A stretch of DNA of 64,000 bases from Cheiracanthium punctorium. Lineage: Eukaryota > Arthropoda > Arachnida > Araneae > Cheiracanthiidae. The notes below the pieces were generated by a model, which was not told the DNA's origin, made no database searches, and saw nothing but the letters and a program-made list of their open reading frames with translations. Location: NCBI GenBank assembly GCA_038373885.1, contig JAWZYV010002471.1:496001-560000 (forward strand), read 5' to 3'. The stretch's first letter is position 1. The number at the start of each line of letters is the position of its first letter. This document shows, piece by piece, positions 12,150-23,039 of this stretch. Both the position numbers and the translations under genes were made by a program.

Positions 12150-12465
12150 TGGATGCTTTTGTTCTTGATCTAAAAATTGATGCTGAGACAGTCGCCTCCT
12201 ACTCTAATGACACCCACGGGGTCCAAAAATATGTTCAAAGGGATATATTTACAGCGTGACGGTAGTGGCTGTTTTTTTCGTGAGAAGGGATAACTCTGTT
12301 GAAAATTCTTTCTCGTGAACCATTTTTACAGTACAAGTTTGCTGCTCATCGAGTTCCGTTGAACTCAAAACTCCCGTGAGGCGTTCAGAAAATTTGGAAT
12401 TATGCATAAACCGTTTACTCGTTTAAGTGTAACATACGATGAAAATCTCAATAAAACATTCGAAA

Positions 12466-12813
12466 TTATTGATTTAGGGGTGACTGGCACTTTACTGATG
12501 ACTTCGTGATCGAAAGATGGAGACTTGTGTTTTGTAAATGACGAATAAGCGATATTATCTGAAGAAAGCCAATCAGACCCATTGAGCCAAATGTCATGGT
12601 TAAGTAGCCGCTTTGGTAATATGTCTCTTGACGCAGAACCCGATGTATTTCAGGAGCTAGAAGTGTCATTCTATATGGCTTGTGGAACCAACGATTTATA
12701 ATCGTTCCTCTGTTCGTGACAAATTGATTTCCTTTTGGAAGGGGTGAGTGGATCCAGTTTAAGACAATTTCTGAATCAGACCAGCGATATATTGATTTAG
12801 GGGTGACTGGCAC
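12466..12813 (-). pseudogene. BEL/Pao pol remnant: RNase H region
   Basis: The minus-strand frame contains WSDSEIVLNWIHS, matching the Pao RNase H motif around a catalytic Asp, followed by FVTNR. It then loses similarity. The segment is bracketed by a short direct repeat (12,471-12,548 and 12,793-12,870). It sits between the connection region upstream and the integrase downstream, in the normal pol order. Confidence 0.78.
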
Positions 12814-12973
12814 ATTAATGATGATAGAGGAACGGAAGATGGAGACTTGTGTGGTGAAAATGACGAAACGTTGATTTGATTCGAATAAAGCGAGGTTGCA
12901 TGTTTCATTAGATTTAATTTTGTTTTAGCCAAAATGAATTTAACAGATATTTCGTAAAGCTTAGAAATAATCC

Positions 12974-13324
12974 TTAAATATACGTAACTGCATCGTGTGC
13001 CTTGCCTGACCCATCACATAAACTATTTATTTGTATTAGATTAATATTTAGCCGATTAGTAAATTTCACATGCCTGGAAAATGATACTAATTCTGAAAGT
13101 TCTATTTGGGAAATAAATTCATTCCAAGGAGTTAAAATTGAATTGAATATAGGACCATCCCAGCAAATATTACTTTTCCAAAGCTCCTGCATCATGATTT
13201 TAAGGACAATCGCAGTAGATGACAAAAATCTAATAGATTGCAACTTCCCTATAAAATGAACTGTGGCGGTGACTAGTTTCCACAGTATTGCAATAGTGCA
13301 ATAAATTATGGAATTTAGTTGCAA
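12974..13324 (-). pseudogene. BEL/Pao pol remnant: region between reverse transcriptase and RNase H
   Basis: The minus strand contains IMMQELWKSNICWDGPI and, further on, LCDGSGKAHDAVTYI. These correspond to the Pao-family segment after the reverse-transcriptase palm ('MQELW..LxWD') and the start of RNase H ('FCDASxxAYGAVxYI'). The RT catalytic block itself, gag and protease are absent, so truncation lies just upstream, near 13,330. Translation breaks occur before the next module. Confidence 0.8.
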
Positions 13325-13329
13325 CTAAA

Positions 13330-13904
13330 TTATGGAATTTGTTTCTAATTTCTGAGTTTTTCAATAATACAACGATATCTATCGTCCCACTGTGTCCTCC
13401 TCTCCCCTATTGGTATTTGTAATGTGTCAAACCTCGTATAAATATCGCACTTTATAAGATTATTTTTAACAGAAAAAAAAATTCAAGGAATTATCAACCC
13501 TTTTTTTACGAATAAATTGATAAAGAAGAACAATATTCATACTAGAAAATAATTTTTAAAAGTAAAAAGAAAGATTTTTGAATAGAGATGTAGGAATTCC
13601 AAAAATTTAATTTATATCACAAGTTATTAAACTATTAAAATTTATGAATTTGAAAATATATCTCTAAATAATGTATCGAAACTAGCAAATGTTCAAGAAA
13701 TTACTAACATTTATGCATAATAAATCAATAAATAAAAACACTGCTAGAAAATAATATTTGAAAAAAAATCTAAAAATTTCATTTACATCTTAATTTAATA
13801 ATAAATATGTTTTTCCTGTTATTAGAAAGTACGTCTCCAAAATTTCATGTTTCAAAACTCATTTCCGCAATCAGTTAACTTTTTAAAGAAACTACTAAGA
13901 ATCT
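13330..13904. other. AT-rich sequence without recognised features
   Basis: Very AT-rich sequence follows the truncated end of the BEL/Pao remnant. I see no 5' LTR, gag frame or other repeat in it. Confidence 0.6.
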
Positions 13905-14230
13905 GAATGGCGTAACGCTAGCGCATTCTCCCACCAACCAATTGGTCCAGGCTCGTATCTCTCGGCAAAAGCCGGAATCCGAGGAGAAATTCCGGATATT
14001 CAAGCCACATGGCAGCACCCCATTTTTTCCTCCTATTCGGTTCACTATTTGTTTCTCCTATTCCTTTCAACATTTTTTTTTCTCCTACCAGGTCACTATT
14101 TGATGTTATGCGCGCACATTGTTTGGTCACAAGGTGACCATCACGAGAGTAGGACATATCGACCTCACAGTGACTACACATCGACATCGGAATGACTACG
14201 CGTGACCGGATTGTATTTGTCACTTGAGGG
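13905..14230 (+). repeat. Candidate tRNA-derived SINE
   Basis: A GC-richer island starts with tRNA-like sequence: an A-box-like TGGCGTAACGCTAGCGC followed about 45 bp later by GGCTCGTATCTCTCGG, a degenerate B box. The body has pyrimidine-rich 'TTTCTCCTA' phrases. The spacing fits tRNA geometry, but no target duplication or second copy was seen in the window. The 101-codon frame crossing it on the minus strand is probably incidental. Confidence 0.45.
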
Positions 14231-15130
14231 TCATCGTGCTATCAGATTAGAAACATTTATCAGTGGTGACATTCTAACGTTCAAATGGTGCATTTTTCAT
14301 TAAAAATAACACTTGCGCATGCATTTTTCGCCATCATAAATTTCAGCGAGCCCATATGAAAATGACTTTGAATAAAAATATAACTATAAAAAAGAGGCTG
14401 TGTTATTTTTTTTTCCTTTTGCAAAAAACTTTCTCAATCTTTTAATATTAAAAATATTTTTTAATATTTTACCATGGCAAACTCACAAATGCATTTTTAG
14501 AAATGCATGAATCGACAAACTAATTTCAATCACTCCAAATAACATTCGTTTCGGGTCACATTTTTCTGACATTCTCCCTCTTTTACGATGTTAGAAGACA
14601 CGCCAGCAGCTGCCTTGGCTTCAAACAACATTTTTTTTTCTTCTTTCTTGCGGGATAAGTCTAAGTGCTACTTTAAAAAGAAAAAAAAATACTGTGCTAT
14701 ACAAAAAGTTTCATATTTCATATGAAAACCTTCGACAGAATATTTATTGTTCTACCACAGAAGTACCTCACATAGAAGGGGGAGAAGGAAGGTACAGATT
14801 TTATTTTCTGATTCTACGTTATTGAAACAAATAAAAAATTTTACACGTTTGAATAAATACTGTCATTTCAAAGCATATTTTAGATGAGTTGGAAGGTATG
14901 TGCATGCATAAAATATTTTTGAAACACAAAAATTCAGGGTGATTTATGCATGCAGCTTACGAGTATAATTATGTGAGAGCGAGGAAATTATATCTACACT
15001 GAGAACATATGGTTATTTGAGGTACTTGTTCAACGTAATTGCAGCCAACCTAATATTTTAGACAGCAGCAATTTTGTTTCAACTCAAATACTCATCTTTA
15101 CTTTTTAAAATATAGCTTTAACTGAAGGAC
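14231..15130. other. AT-rich sequence without recognised features
   Basis: I see no gene, RNA or transposon end in this stretch. Homopolymer runs and short AT-rich phrases only. Confidence 0.55.
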
Positions 15131-15984
15131 ATATTCAAATAAGAACTAGTGTATTCATCCATGTAAAAGCTAGCGCAGACTTTAATTCATTTTTAAAACT
15201 TCGGCTATTTGTAACAAATACATATATCTCTGTAAATAAAATTCACTATTTTTAAGTTATTAAACATAAGCGACATCAAGGGGTGTCATGCGAATGAAAA
15301 AGGATTTTTTTAATTTGAATTTATTAAAAAAACAATCAAACTAATGAACTCGCTTATTAGATAGAAAAAAAAGTATATCATTTTTACTTTTCCGACTAAA
15401 ACGAATTTTTTATGAAAAAGATTTTAAAAAACCAAAAAGAACAAATGTGGAAGTTGCGAGAAATATATTTATTTCTTATAATATTAATAAGTTTTCAGAA
15501 CTTCATACCTAAGAAGTTTTTTATAAAATAGAGTAATGTGCAAAAATTGCACTTTCAGGTTAATATATTTTCAAAAAAAATCATACGTTCACAGAGACAA
15601 GAACTAAAATGTTATGTGTAAAATTTAGAGGACAAAAATAAATCCAAAGTAGACCAGAAAAACGACGCAATACAAGAAGATATTCTTGTAGTGTATTAAA
15701 TTAAAGAAGTCAAATTAAAGAAAGTAAAGAGAATAATTAGTAAATAGTTGATTATGCATTAATTCTGAAGATCCAAATTATGAAATTGTCACATTGCTGC
15801 GGTTCGTAAAATATATGTCATATGCGACAAGAGATGAACAAACAGAAGCAACGACTCATTACATGCTCTTTTTAAGAAGTAAATGTTATATTTAAAATTC
15901 CTTGTTTGATGATATACAACATGCCAATGTAAGTAGTTTTTATATTTTTGTAGTGATGTTGATTTTTTCTTAAATGAAAGGAAG

Positions 15985-16064
15985 TTTTCGGATTATCCGT
16001 GTTTTTCTATTATCCGTGTGACCCCTCCCGGTGATTAGCCCGGAAAATCGGGAGTGCACTGTAT
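15985..16064. mobile_element. Pogo/Tigger-like terminal fragment
   Basis: The segment ends CGGGAGTGCACTGTA and contains GGATTATCCG twice. A TIR reading TACAGTGCACTCCCG on the other strand, with TA target, is the usual form of pogo/Tigger elements. Only one end is present here. It lies in an insertion that copy 1 of the segmental duplication lacks. Confidence 0.6.
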
Positions 16065-16285
16065 TTGAAATCTCATCTGAATTGGTTGTACGGAACGAAG
16101 GCTGACGGTTCATAAATCGGGAACGTTTTTTTGTGGTCAACCTGTAAATTTAACGATTGTCATTGTGTATGCAATTCTCTAGATTTATCTTTCTACTTAT
16201 AACCGACATCATATTGTAGTGCCATTCTATCCTGCCAGTCCAATGCCCACCATAATTCGTATTCTTAGCGCACAAGATTGTGAAG

Positions 16286-16418
16286 ATGTCAGACTTCCCA
16301 AGAGATGCCACCACTTGCAAGCGTCGTCGGTTTCCATGGCAACAGGCTAGGAAAATCGCCGTTTTGCTTTTCGCGCCAGAGCGAGTAGACGTACACGAAA
16401 TTCGACGTGTGATACTAG
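16286..16418 (+). CDS. Candidate first coding exon (unknown protein)
   Basis: An ATG with a good context (GAAG before it, A at -3) opens a 49-codon frame beginning MSDFPRDATTCKRRRFPWQQ, basic at first and then ILLFAPERVDVHEIRR-like. A plausible 5' splice site (CTAG followed by GTATTC) falls at 16,418/16,419 before the in-frame TAA at 16,433. The patch is CpG-richer than its surroundings and contains an X-box-like palindrome inside the frame. I do not recognise the protein and find no downstream exon. It lies in an insertion private to copy 2 of the duplication, so it could be part of a mobile element. Confidence 0.2.
16330..16343. promoter_or_regulatory. X-box-like palindrome (RFX-type site)
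   Basis: GTTTCCATGGCAAC is one base from the perfect palindrome GTTGCCATGGCAAC, the classical target of RFX transcription factors, often found near ciliary genes in animals. It sits in a local CpG-richer patch. Whether it is used is unknown. Confidence 0.4.
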
Positions 16419-18421
16419 GTATTCCTAAGAACTAACCTTTTTTTAATATCTTTCTTTTAATATGTAAATAAGTTGTCTAATTTGTATTGTTAACCTAGAC
16501 TTTCATTAAATGTTAATTGGACTATGCTTTATTAAATGTCTGGAGTATCATTTTCCACAATATTTTGCATGCATTCTTTTTTTGAAGAAACTTTTAAGAA
16601 GTTAGTTTAATTCTCCAAGCACTGTATCTGTTCATTCAAGATTAGTCGTTCTTAATCAAATACTTATTTAAAGTGAAATGAAGAAATATATTTTAACCAA
16701 GACTATGTTCTCCAAATTCATCTACGTAACCGAATAAATCTGAATTAGAATTACTACTCATTTTCAAAATGTCTAAGCAAACAAGTAATGAAAGACCGAA
16801 AGAAGTATTTTAATTTGCTTGTTGACCCAAATGGAAGTGAAAGGAACGCTTTATTAACTAGATTAGTGACAGGGTGTTAACTCAAATAATTCGAAGAATT
16901 CTGTTAGTACATTCAGTTGTTTAACTTTTCAAATCTTAACTGTAAGTGAAATGAAAACTATATATTTAAATTGAGTGTAGATGCATGTCTCCACTTGGTT
17001 CTGACATTTTTCAGAGCTCTTGCTTTATATAAAGCGTTAATGTATTTTAAAGTTTTACTATTAAATGATACTGGTAAATCTTTTCGATTTTAAAATTTGA
17101 TAAATATTTACTTGTTAAGCACCATTTAATTTGTAATTACTCTCAGTAAAATCTTAATTTGCATTATTTATAAGAATGCAATTTTTAAGTAATTATAACT
17201 CTCATGATGTGTTCAGCTATTGAGAAAATCATTTGGGATAAACCTAATACATATCAAATTTTAAATGAATTAATTTGTGTATTGCTGTAGATTTTCGTAT
17301 GAGTAATATTTTTTCGAAGGGTCTAACATTAAAAGAACATCTAGCTGCTTTTCAGACCCAATGCTTGGATACAAACTTAAATTTTTCAAACAGTCAATTA
17401 AAATTTGTAAATTAACTATGGGATTTATGAAATGTAATATTTGTAAAGTAAAATAATTAGTAACAATTTTTATTGTTGTTGTTTAATAATTTTATTAATG
17501 TAAATGACTGTATCATTTGAAACAGGCTGTATATATTACACAGTTATTTGAAAAAATATATATAAATTTAAAGCAATCAGTTAATATCAAGAGAGCAATT
17601 GTATTTAAAGAAAAGGAAACATTTTACGAAACTGCTTACGAGTAAAATGCATATTTCCCCCCTTAAATCAATGTATTTTATTAAAAGAGAAATTAAACTA
17701 TAGATTTTGCAATGCTTTACAAAAGTTCCGTGTAAAAAAATTCATGAAAAAATTAGCAGTGTATAAATATATTTATCTACAAATATAGGCATAGCGTCGG
17801 GAGGAGGTAAAATTAACATTGTCTAAAAATTTTGACCTACATAATTTATTTTGAAATTTAATAGACCTTTTCTACACAAAACCTCTTCCCCTCCCACCGA
17901 AAAAAAAATTATTTGCACTACGCTTAAATGTGCAAGTGAAAATTTAAGTGAAGCGATCTGTTTCGAGACCATACCTGAGAGAGAAGGCTCCTAAAGTTAC
18001 TCATCCTACACAAATAATGCCTTCGGTAATGTTATACACATAGAAATTCTTTCTCCAAGGATTTTGAATAAGGAAACACGCGGTAATGTAGGGAGAAGAC
18101 GAGAAACCTCGTTCATATATCAATTGGTGTGTTGATTCCTACTTTAACTTTTTGGTGAAAATAGCTGTTATGTTTCTCTAGGTTTAATGCACAATTTTCA
18201 AAGCTCTCAAAAGAACTATATGAAAACGAAAGAGAACAAATTAGCGATAAACGCACCCGTTAAGGAATCTGTATACATTTACTAAAAGTAGTTTCATTGA
18301 CAAACCCAATAAATAAATAAATAAATAAATAATGATGTACTTTGCATGTTGTTTCAAACCAACCATTTTAATTCTAATTTACGGTTGCCACAAACGTATA
18401 AAAATATGTCATGGTAACCGG

Positions 18422-18590
18422 CAGTGGCGTAGCTACGGGGGGCGCGGGATTAGGGGAGTTATAACCCCCTATGAGGAATTTTTTGTCATACAAAATGTAT
18501 TTTCTTCCCATACACACAACATATATATACATGTGTAAGAGTTGCAATAGTCGTAACTCCCCCAATGAAAAATTTCTTGATACGCCACTG
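18422..18590. mobile_element. hAT-like MITE (family A), 169 bp
   Basis: The ends are perfect 10-bp inverted repeats, CAGTGGCGTA and TACGCCACTG. Flanks GTAACCGG and GTAACTGC match at 6 of 8 positions, a decayed 8-bp target duplication as made by hAT transposases. The interior holds no coding sequence. A second, more decayed copy of the same family lies at 58,458-58,617. Confidence 0.8.
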
Positions 18591-19662
18591 GTAACTGCAT
18601 ATATATAGTTATCGCCACCTTGGTGAGAGTACGGGGCGGTTAAAGTAGGAATCAACCCAATTGACAACCTAATAACTTTGGTGAATTAGTACCATTTCAA
18701 AATGCTCGCATTCTTCGTTCATCACCTTGTCTGACATGTCGAGGGGAGAGGGACACTGAAATTTTTCTGAAACCCAATTTTTACAAGGGGAACTATTTGC
18801 ATATAGCTAAATCCATTTCACGGAATGACATGACATTTTAAAGTCATAATGTTTTGCTTTTGTCTTCTTTGGGTTTGTATTAATTTTATAATTTTTCACT
18901 TCGTGATCCTTAGATTTTAGTTCTTTTTCCACATAAAGTTTAAATTCAGAGTCATCTTTACCGTTAAAATATTTGCTAATAATGTACTTGGTTCAGAAGA
19001 CTAAAAGTCTTTCTTTGAAATTAAATGTAATTGTGACACACAAAACGTACATAAAAGAAAATATTTATGTTATAACGATATTTTTTTTAAATCATCAATC
19101 ATTAGGAATCAAAATTAGTCAGCAATAATTAAGAATTATTTTTTTTATCATGGTTGGTGTCACATCTTTTATTTACGACACAAAAAATAAAAATAAAAGT
19201 TGAAGTTTTGGTTTACGAAGAATTGAATTAAAATGGTATAGAGCTATTCATTTTAATACTCCGTAAATAAATAATATTTCTTCCTCTGAAATGGAAATCC
19301 GTTTTAGATGCATAGATTTAACCTTATTGAGAAACATTTTGCAAAGTCTCTTTGTTTTTGGAAGTAGTAGCTATTTATTCTACTCGTAGAGAGGATTATA
19401 AATTCTGCATGAAAACAATTAAATAAATTTAATAGTCTCGTAAATTAAAATACTCATGAATTAAAAGATTGGAATTCCAGTTATATGCTACCATTATCTG
19501 ACAACCTGCTAGAACTACTATCATTTAATTTATTATATTTAATATTTTTTAGTTGAGCTGATTTAGATAACCAATAATCTGCATTAAATATTAGAAATAA
19601 AACATAATTTTTTGAAAATTTCACAAAATTTTCGTTTTTTTTTTATCAAGGGTGTTTCGAGA

Positions 19663-20003
19663 TCATGGGCAAAAACTTAAGGAGTGGTAGAGGAAACCAA
19701 GACGGTTTAGAATCGCATAGTTTGAGGTCGGAAACGCTGTTTTCATTTACCTGCTAATAATCACTTTAATAATCAATCTTGTAAACATTGTATAATCACT
19801 ACATTAGTAATCAACCCTCTTACAAATGAGTTTTAATCAAGTGATTTTTGTGAAAGATGCATTAGTTTTTGACGAACCATAGTCGGAAAGTTCACTATTA
19901 TACCAATATGATTATGAACAGGTACATGAGCACGATCCCACATTGCTATGTGATTATGAACCATCTTGGCTCACAGTACCACCTCTTAAATTTTTGCCCA
20001 TGA
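19663..20003. mobile_element. TIR element with ~28-bp imperfect inverted ends
   Basis: The left end reads ATCATGGGCAAAAACTTAAG and continues GAGTGGTA; the right end is the reverse complement with a few differences. About 340 bp in all and non-coding. Copy 1 of the segmental duplication has no counterpart between about 5100 and 5160, so insertion after the duplication is likely. The superfamily was not determined. Confidence 0.65.
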
Positions 20004-21542
20004 GTTTTGTAATATGCTTCACATTTATTTCTTTATTTGGAACTAGTATATAATTCTTCTATAACCTTCCATTTATATGATATTGATCAAACATAAATGT
20101 AATATGGACATATTATATATAAAATTTTATATTACTCAATTCCTAGCAGGCTTTTAAAGTCATCAAGGAGTAAATATATACACTAACTACATAGAAAATT
20201 TGGTGCACACGACCTAAACTCTATACTTATCAATTACTGCTGAACATTCAGAAAGGACGCTAGTTTCTGCAGCGCAATATGCACGTTCTCAGTAATGACC
20301 TGTTAATTATTTGCAAGAAGTGGTTATTATGCCAGGCTATCAAACTGAACATTGATTTCCATTGCACTCAAGAAATCATATTATTGTTTGAAATGTTTGT
20401 ATTTGACTGAATTAGTAAAGTAATAAGAGTATTTGAAAATACAAGATGGTTTTCGGCAATTACTGATCAAGTTAATGATAATGCACTGGAAATGCCCTAC
20501 GAAAGAATGTTATTATTATTTTTTTCAATTAAGTCATCACACAAATAATGGGTTGGAGTATAATATATATAATTAGTATAACGTTATAAAAATTTTACTG
20601 TAGTTCACCATAAGTAGATGTTGTACATGCAGGTTTTTTTTTCCTTATAAAATAAAAGAATGATGGCAGAAGATTAATATAAAAACTGAATAAATTTTAA
20701 TAGGTAGTTCGAAAACGGCTGTTTGTGTGTTTACCTTCATAATTTGGATTTCTTGCAAGCGTTTTTTGTGATGAGATACTTTATTTCTATTCAAACAGTT
20801 CCGGTTAAAACGACAGGTCTCATACAGAATTATTTATATCAATGTCCTTTCAGGTTATTTTCAGAGATTTGCATGAAAACAAGAAGAAGCATTCTAAACA
20901 AGTGCAATCCAAACATCTACACTAAATACAAGCCAAAGATTTACCAGTACATAAACTTCTAACTATATACATATATATGTATGTAGAAAACTTAACTTCA
21001 AAAAAGATAAACGCAGCAATAAATTTAATGTACAGCTTTAAGCATTCGTTTTCAGTAGTAAAAAATTAAAATAAAAAAGTATTTACGAAAAATAGAGAGA
21101 GATAGAGGCAGAACAAAGCGGATTTTCTTCATTAAAATTCTACACGTGAAACAAATATTCAATATATTTCGTTACTGTAAAAAATCAAAGTCCATATAAA
21201 AAATGCTCTACAATCGAGAGTGACAGAAAATGGAACCATAACTGTGTAACTATTCCAACTCAAAGATAAATACAAAACAAAATAAAAAAGTGTACAAAAA
21301 GAATTTCTAAAATAACACGTTAAAAAAGGGAGAATGTTCTAGAAATTCAGGAATTGAAAAAATATATTCTAATTTAACAAAAGATTATGGGATCGTATTA
21401 TTATGTTTTACCCTCTTACTATTTACTTGCATTATTTTGCGTAATTACAAATAATACAAAATATTTTTTTGTTTCTGTATTAGAAATTACAAAGAAAACA
21501 TAAATGAATAAGTAAAAAGTAGTAGTCTCTTTATGTGTACAA

Positions 21543-21624
21543 TGTTTGTTTGCTTTAAGACAAGGCTACTATTGGGCGATCTACCTAATATGGGGGGGGG
21601 GCAGGGTCGCCTTGGTCGGAGGCA
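21543..21624 (-). mobile_element. 5'-truncated SINE with perfect 16-bp target duplication
   Basis: The 82-bp insert is bracketed by CTCTTTATGTGTACAA at 21,527-21,542 and 21,625-21,640. On the minus strand it reads CCCCCATATTAGGTAGATCG and ends in AAAGCAAACAAACA, matching the 3' part and tail of the SINE at 22,794-23,032. It is a strongly 5'-truncated insertion made by target-primed reverse transcription. Copy 1 of the duplication (near 6035) is the empty site. Confidence 0.85.
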
Positions 21625-22793
21625 CTCTTTATGTGTACAAAATTTTAAAAAAAGCTTTGCATTCCTTTGAGGTTTATATATTACTTTTATCTACAAAATT
21701 TCCTATATATTTTTAATCTTCTAATTTTGATTTTATTATTTTTGCGATTGCTCACATTTCATGTACTTTTTACTTATTCTTTTACTTTATTTGCTATGAT
21801 TTGTGTTTTTGAGGAGAACTTTTACGTTTTATTCGTTTTTGAATAGGCCTTATTTTTCAAAAAATTGTGTGTGTTATATGGTTATGTTTCATTAACTTCA
21901 ACCTAAACTCATCTAAATCTGAATTTTGTAAAAATAGCAGCCGTGATATGTGCCACTTTTCTAAAATCATTTTATTATTTAGTATATTATTTTTATTATA
22001 TACAATGATTTTCTAAATATCGCTTTTCTAAAATCATTTTATTATTTATCATATTATTATATACAATGTTAACAGTAATGATTCTTTGCTCGTTCCTAGA
22101 TCTGTGTGGAATAGGAAATGCATATGAGAAAAAGAAATAGCAATACGAATGTTTTCGAGAGATAACTTAGAAAGAAGTGGCTAATCTTGATTTGAACTCT
22201 TTAAAAATAAAATAATAAATTTTTTTCTAGAGATTAAGCTTTGTTTTAGAAAAATATCTCTGGGAAGATTAGTTTTAAAGCGGCTGTGAATGAGTTATCA
22301 AATATAGTACCAAACAAATTTTAAACATGCATCTTGATATATTACATCACGGGAAAGTTTCTTGTATATGTGAAGCAAAAGAAAATGATCAATTTTACTT
22401 TTTTTAAATTATTGTAAAATTTAATTTCTTTTGTTAAATATAAACTCTTGCCAGATTGATTAAAATTTTCTAAAACAATATTTTAAAAATATATCTTGTT
22501 GTTAGAGGCGAAGAGCTCAAGTAGCACTTTACCTTCATCTTTTCAGTTTGCTTTTTTTTTCAAGGAGCAAAAAAAAAATGATAAATAAAGCATATAGGTG
22601 TGGGAATTTTCTCGTATTTCTCTGCGATTTACTGATGAGTGCCCATAGAAGCACGTAATCTGACGTTGTCGTAATGTAGCAACATGTACTTCCTATTCAA
22701 CATAACTGGCTCTGTTAAGTGCTTTTTTCAAATCATCCTGTGTTGGTAGCGTCTCTTAGAATGAATTTAAGTGAAGCAATAAAAAAAAAATAG

Positions 22794-23032
22794 GCCCCCA
22801 CCCTGGCCGAATGAATAACGCACTCAAAATGGTTGAGGGCGAAGTGTGAAGGTAACGGGTTCGGGCCCCATCGCGCTGCTGTCGATCTAAGGGTCTGGCG
22901 TTTTTGTCGGTTTATTCCAGATGTAGCGTGAATACGCGTTAAAACCCCTTAGAATGTTTTCCGACGAAAACACCCCCATCCTAGGTAGATCGGCCAGGCG
23001 TAGCGATTCCATAACGAAACAAACAAACAAAG
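22794..23032 (+). mobile_element. tRNA-derived SINE, fullest copy
   Basis: An A box (TGGCCGAATGAATAACGC, 22,804-22,821) and a B box (GGTTCGGGCCCC, from 22,858) are spaced about 50 bp apart as in a tRNA gene. A body follows with GTCGATCTAAGGGTCTGGCG and CGTGAATACGCG, and the tail is CGAAACAAACAAACAAAG. Possible short target duplication AAAATAG on both sides. Relatives in this window lie at 21,543, 55,442, 58,618 and 61,351. Such SINEs are transcribed by Pol III and mobilised by LINE machinery. Confidence 0.88.
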
Positions 23033-23039
23033 AAAATAG

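Larger units (their letters stand above)
15130..22100. repeat. Segmental duplication, copy 2
   Basis: This segment is collinear with about 100-6250, in the same orientation. The best block, 16,720-16,950, shares phrases such as AAAGAAGTATTTTAATTTGC, GATTAGTGACAG and TTCTGTTAGTACATTCAG with 4270-4520. It is longer than copy 1 because it carries private insertions: a pogo-type end plus GC-rich patch (about 15,940-16,610), a hAT MITE, a TIR element and a SINE tail. No gene was recognised apart from the candidate exon listed separately. Confidence 0.7.

Noticed and set aside
11109..12259. Plus-strand frames across the BEL/Pao remnant
   Set aside because: They are shadows of the minus-strand pol sequence.
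12471..12870. Link between the 322-bp spacing here and the 322-bp satellite
   Set aside because: The sequences share nothing apart from the spacing.
13918..14223. 101-codon minus-strand frame
   Set aside because: It lies across a GC-richer SINE-like repeat, shows no recognisable domain, and the region reads better as a tRNA-derived repeat.
22804..22870. Functional tRNA gene
   Set aside because: A and B boxes are present but the cloverleaf is not maintained and a SINE body and A-rich tail follow. The same head recurs in other copies.
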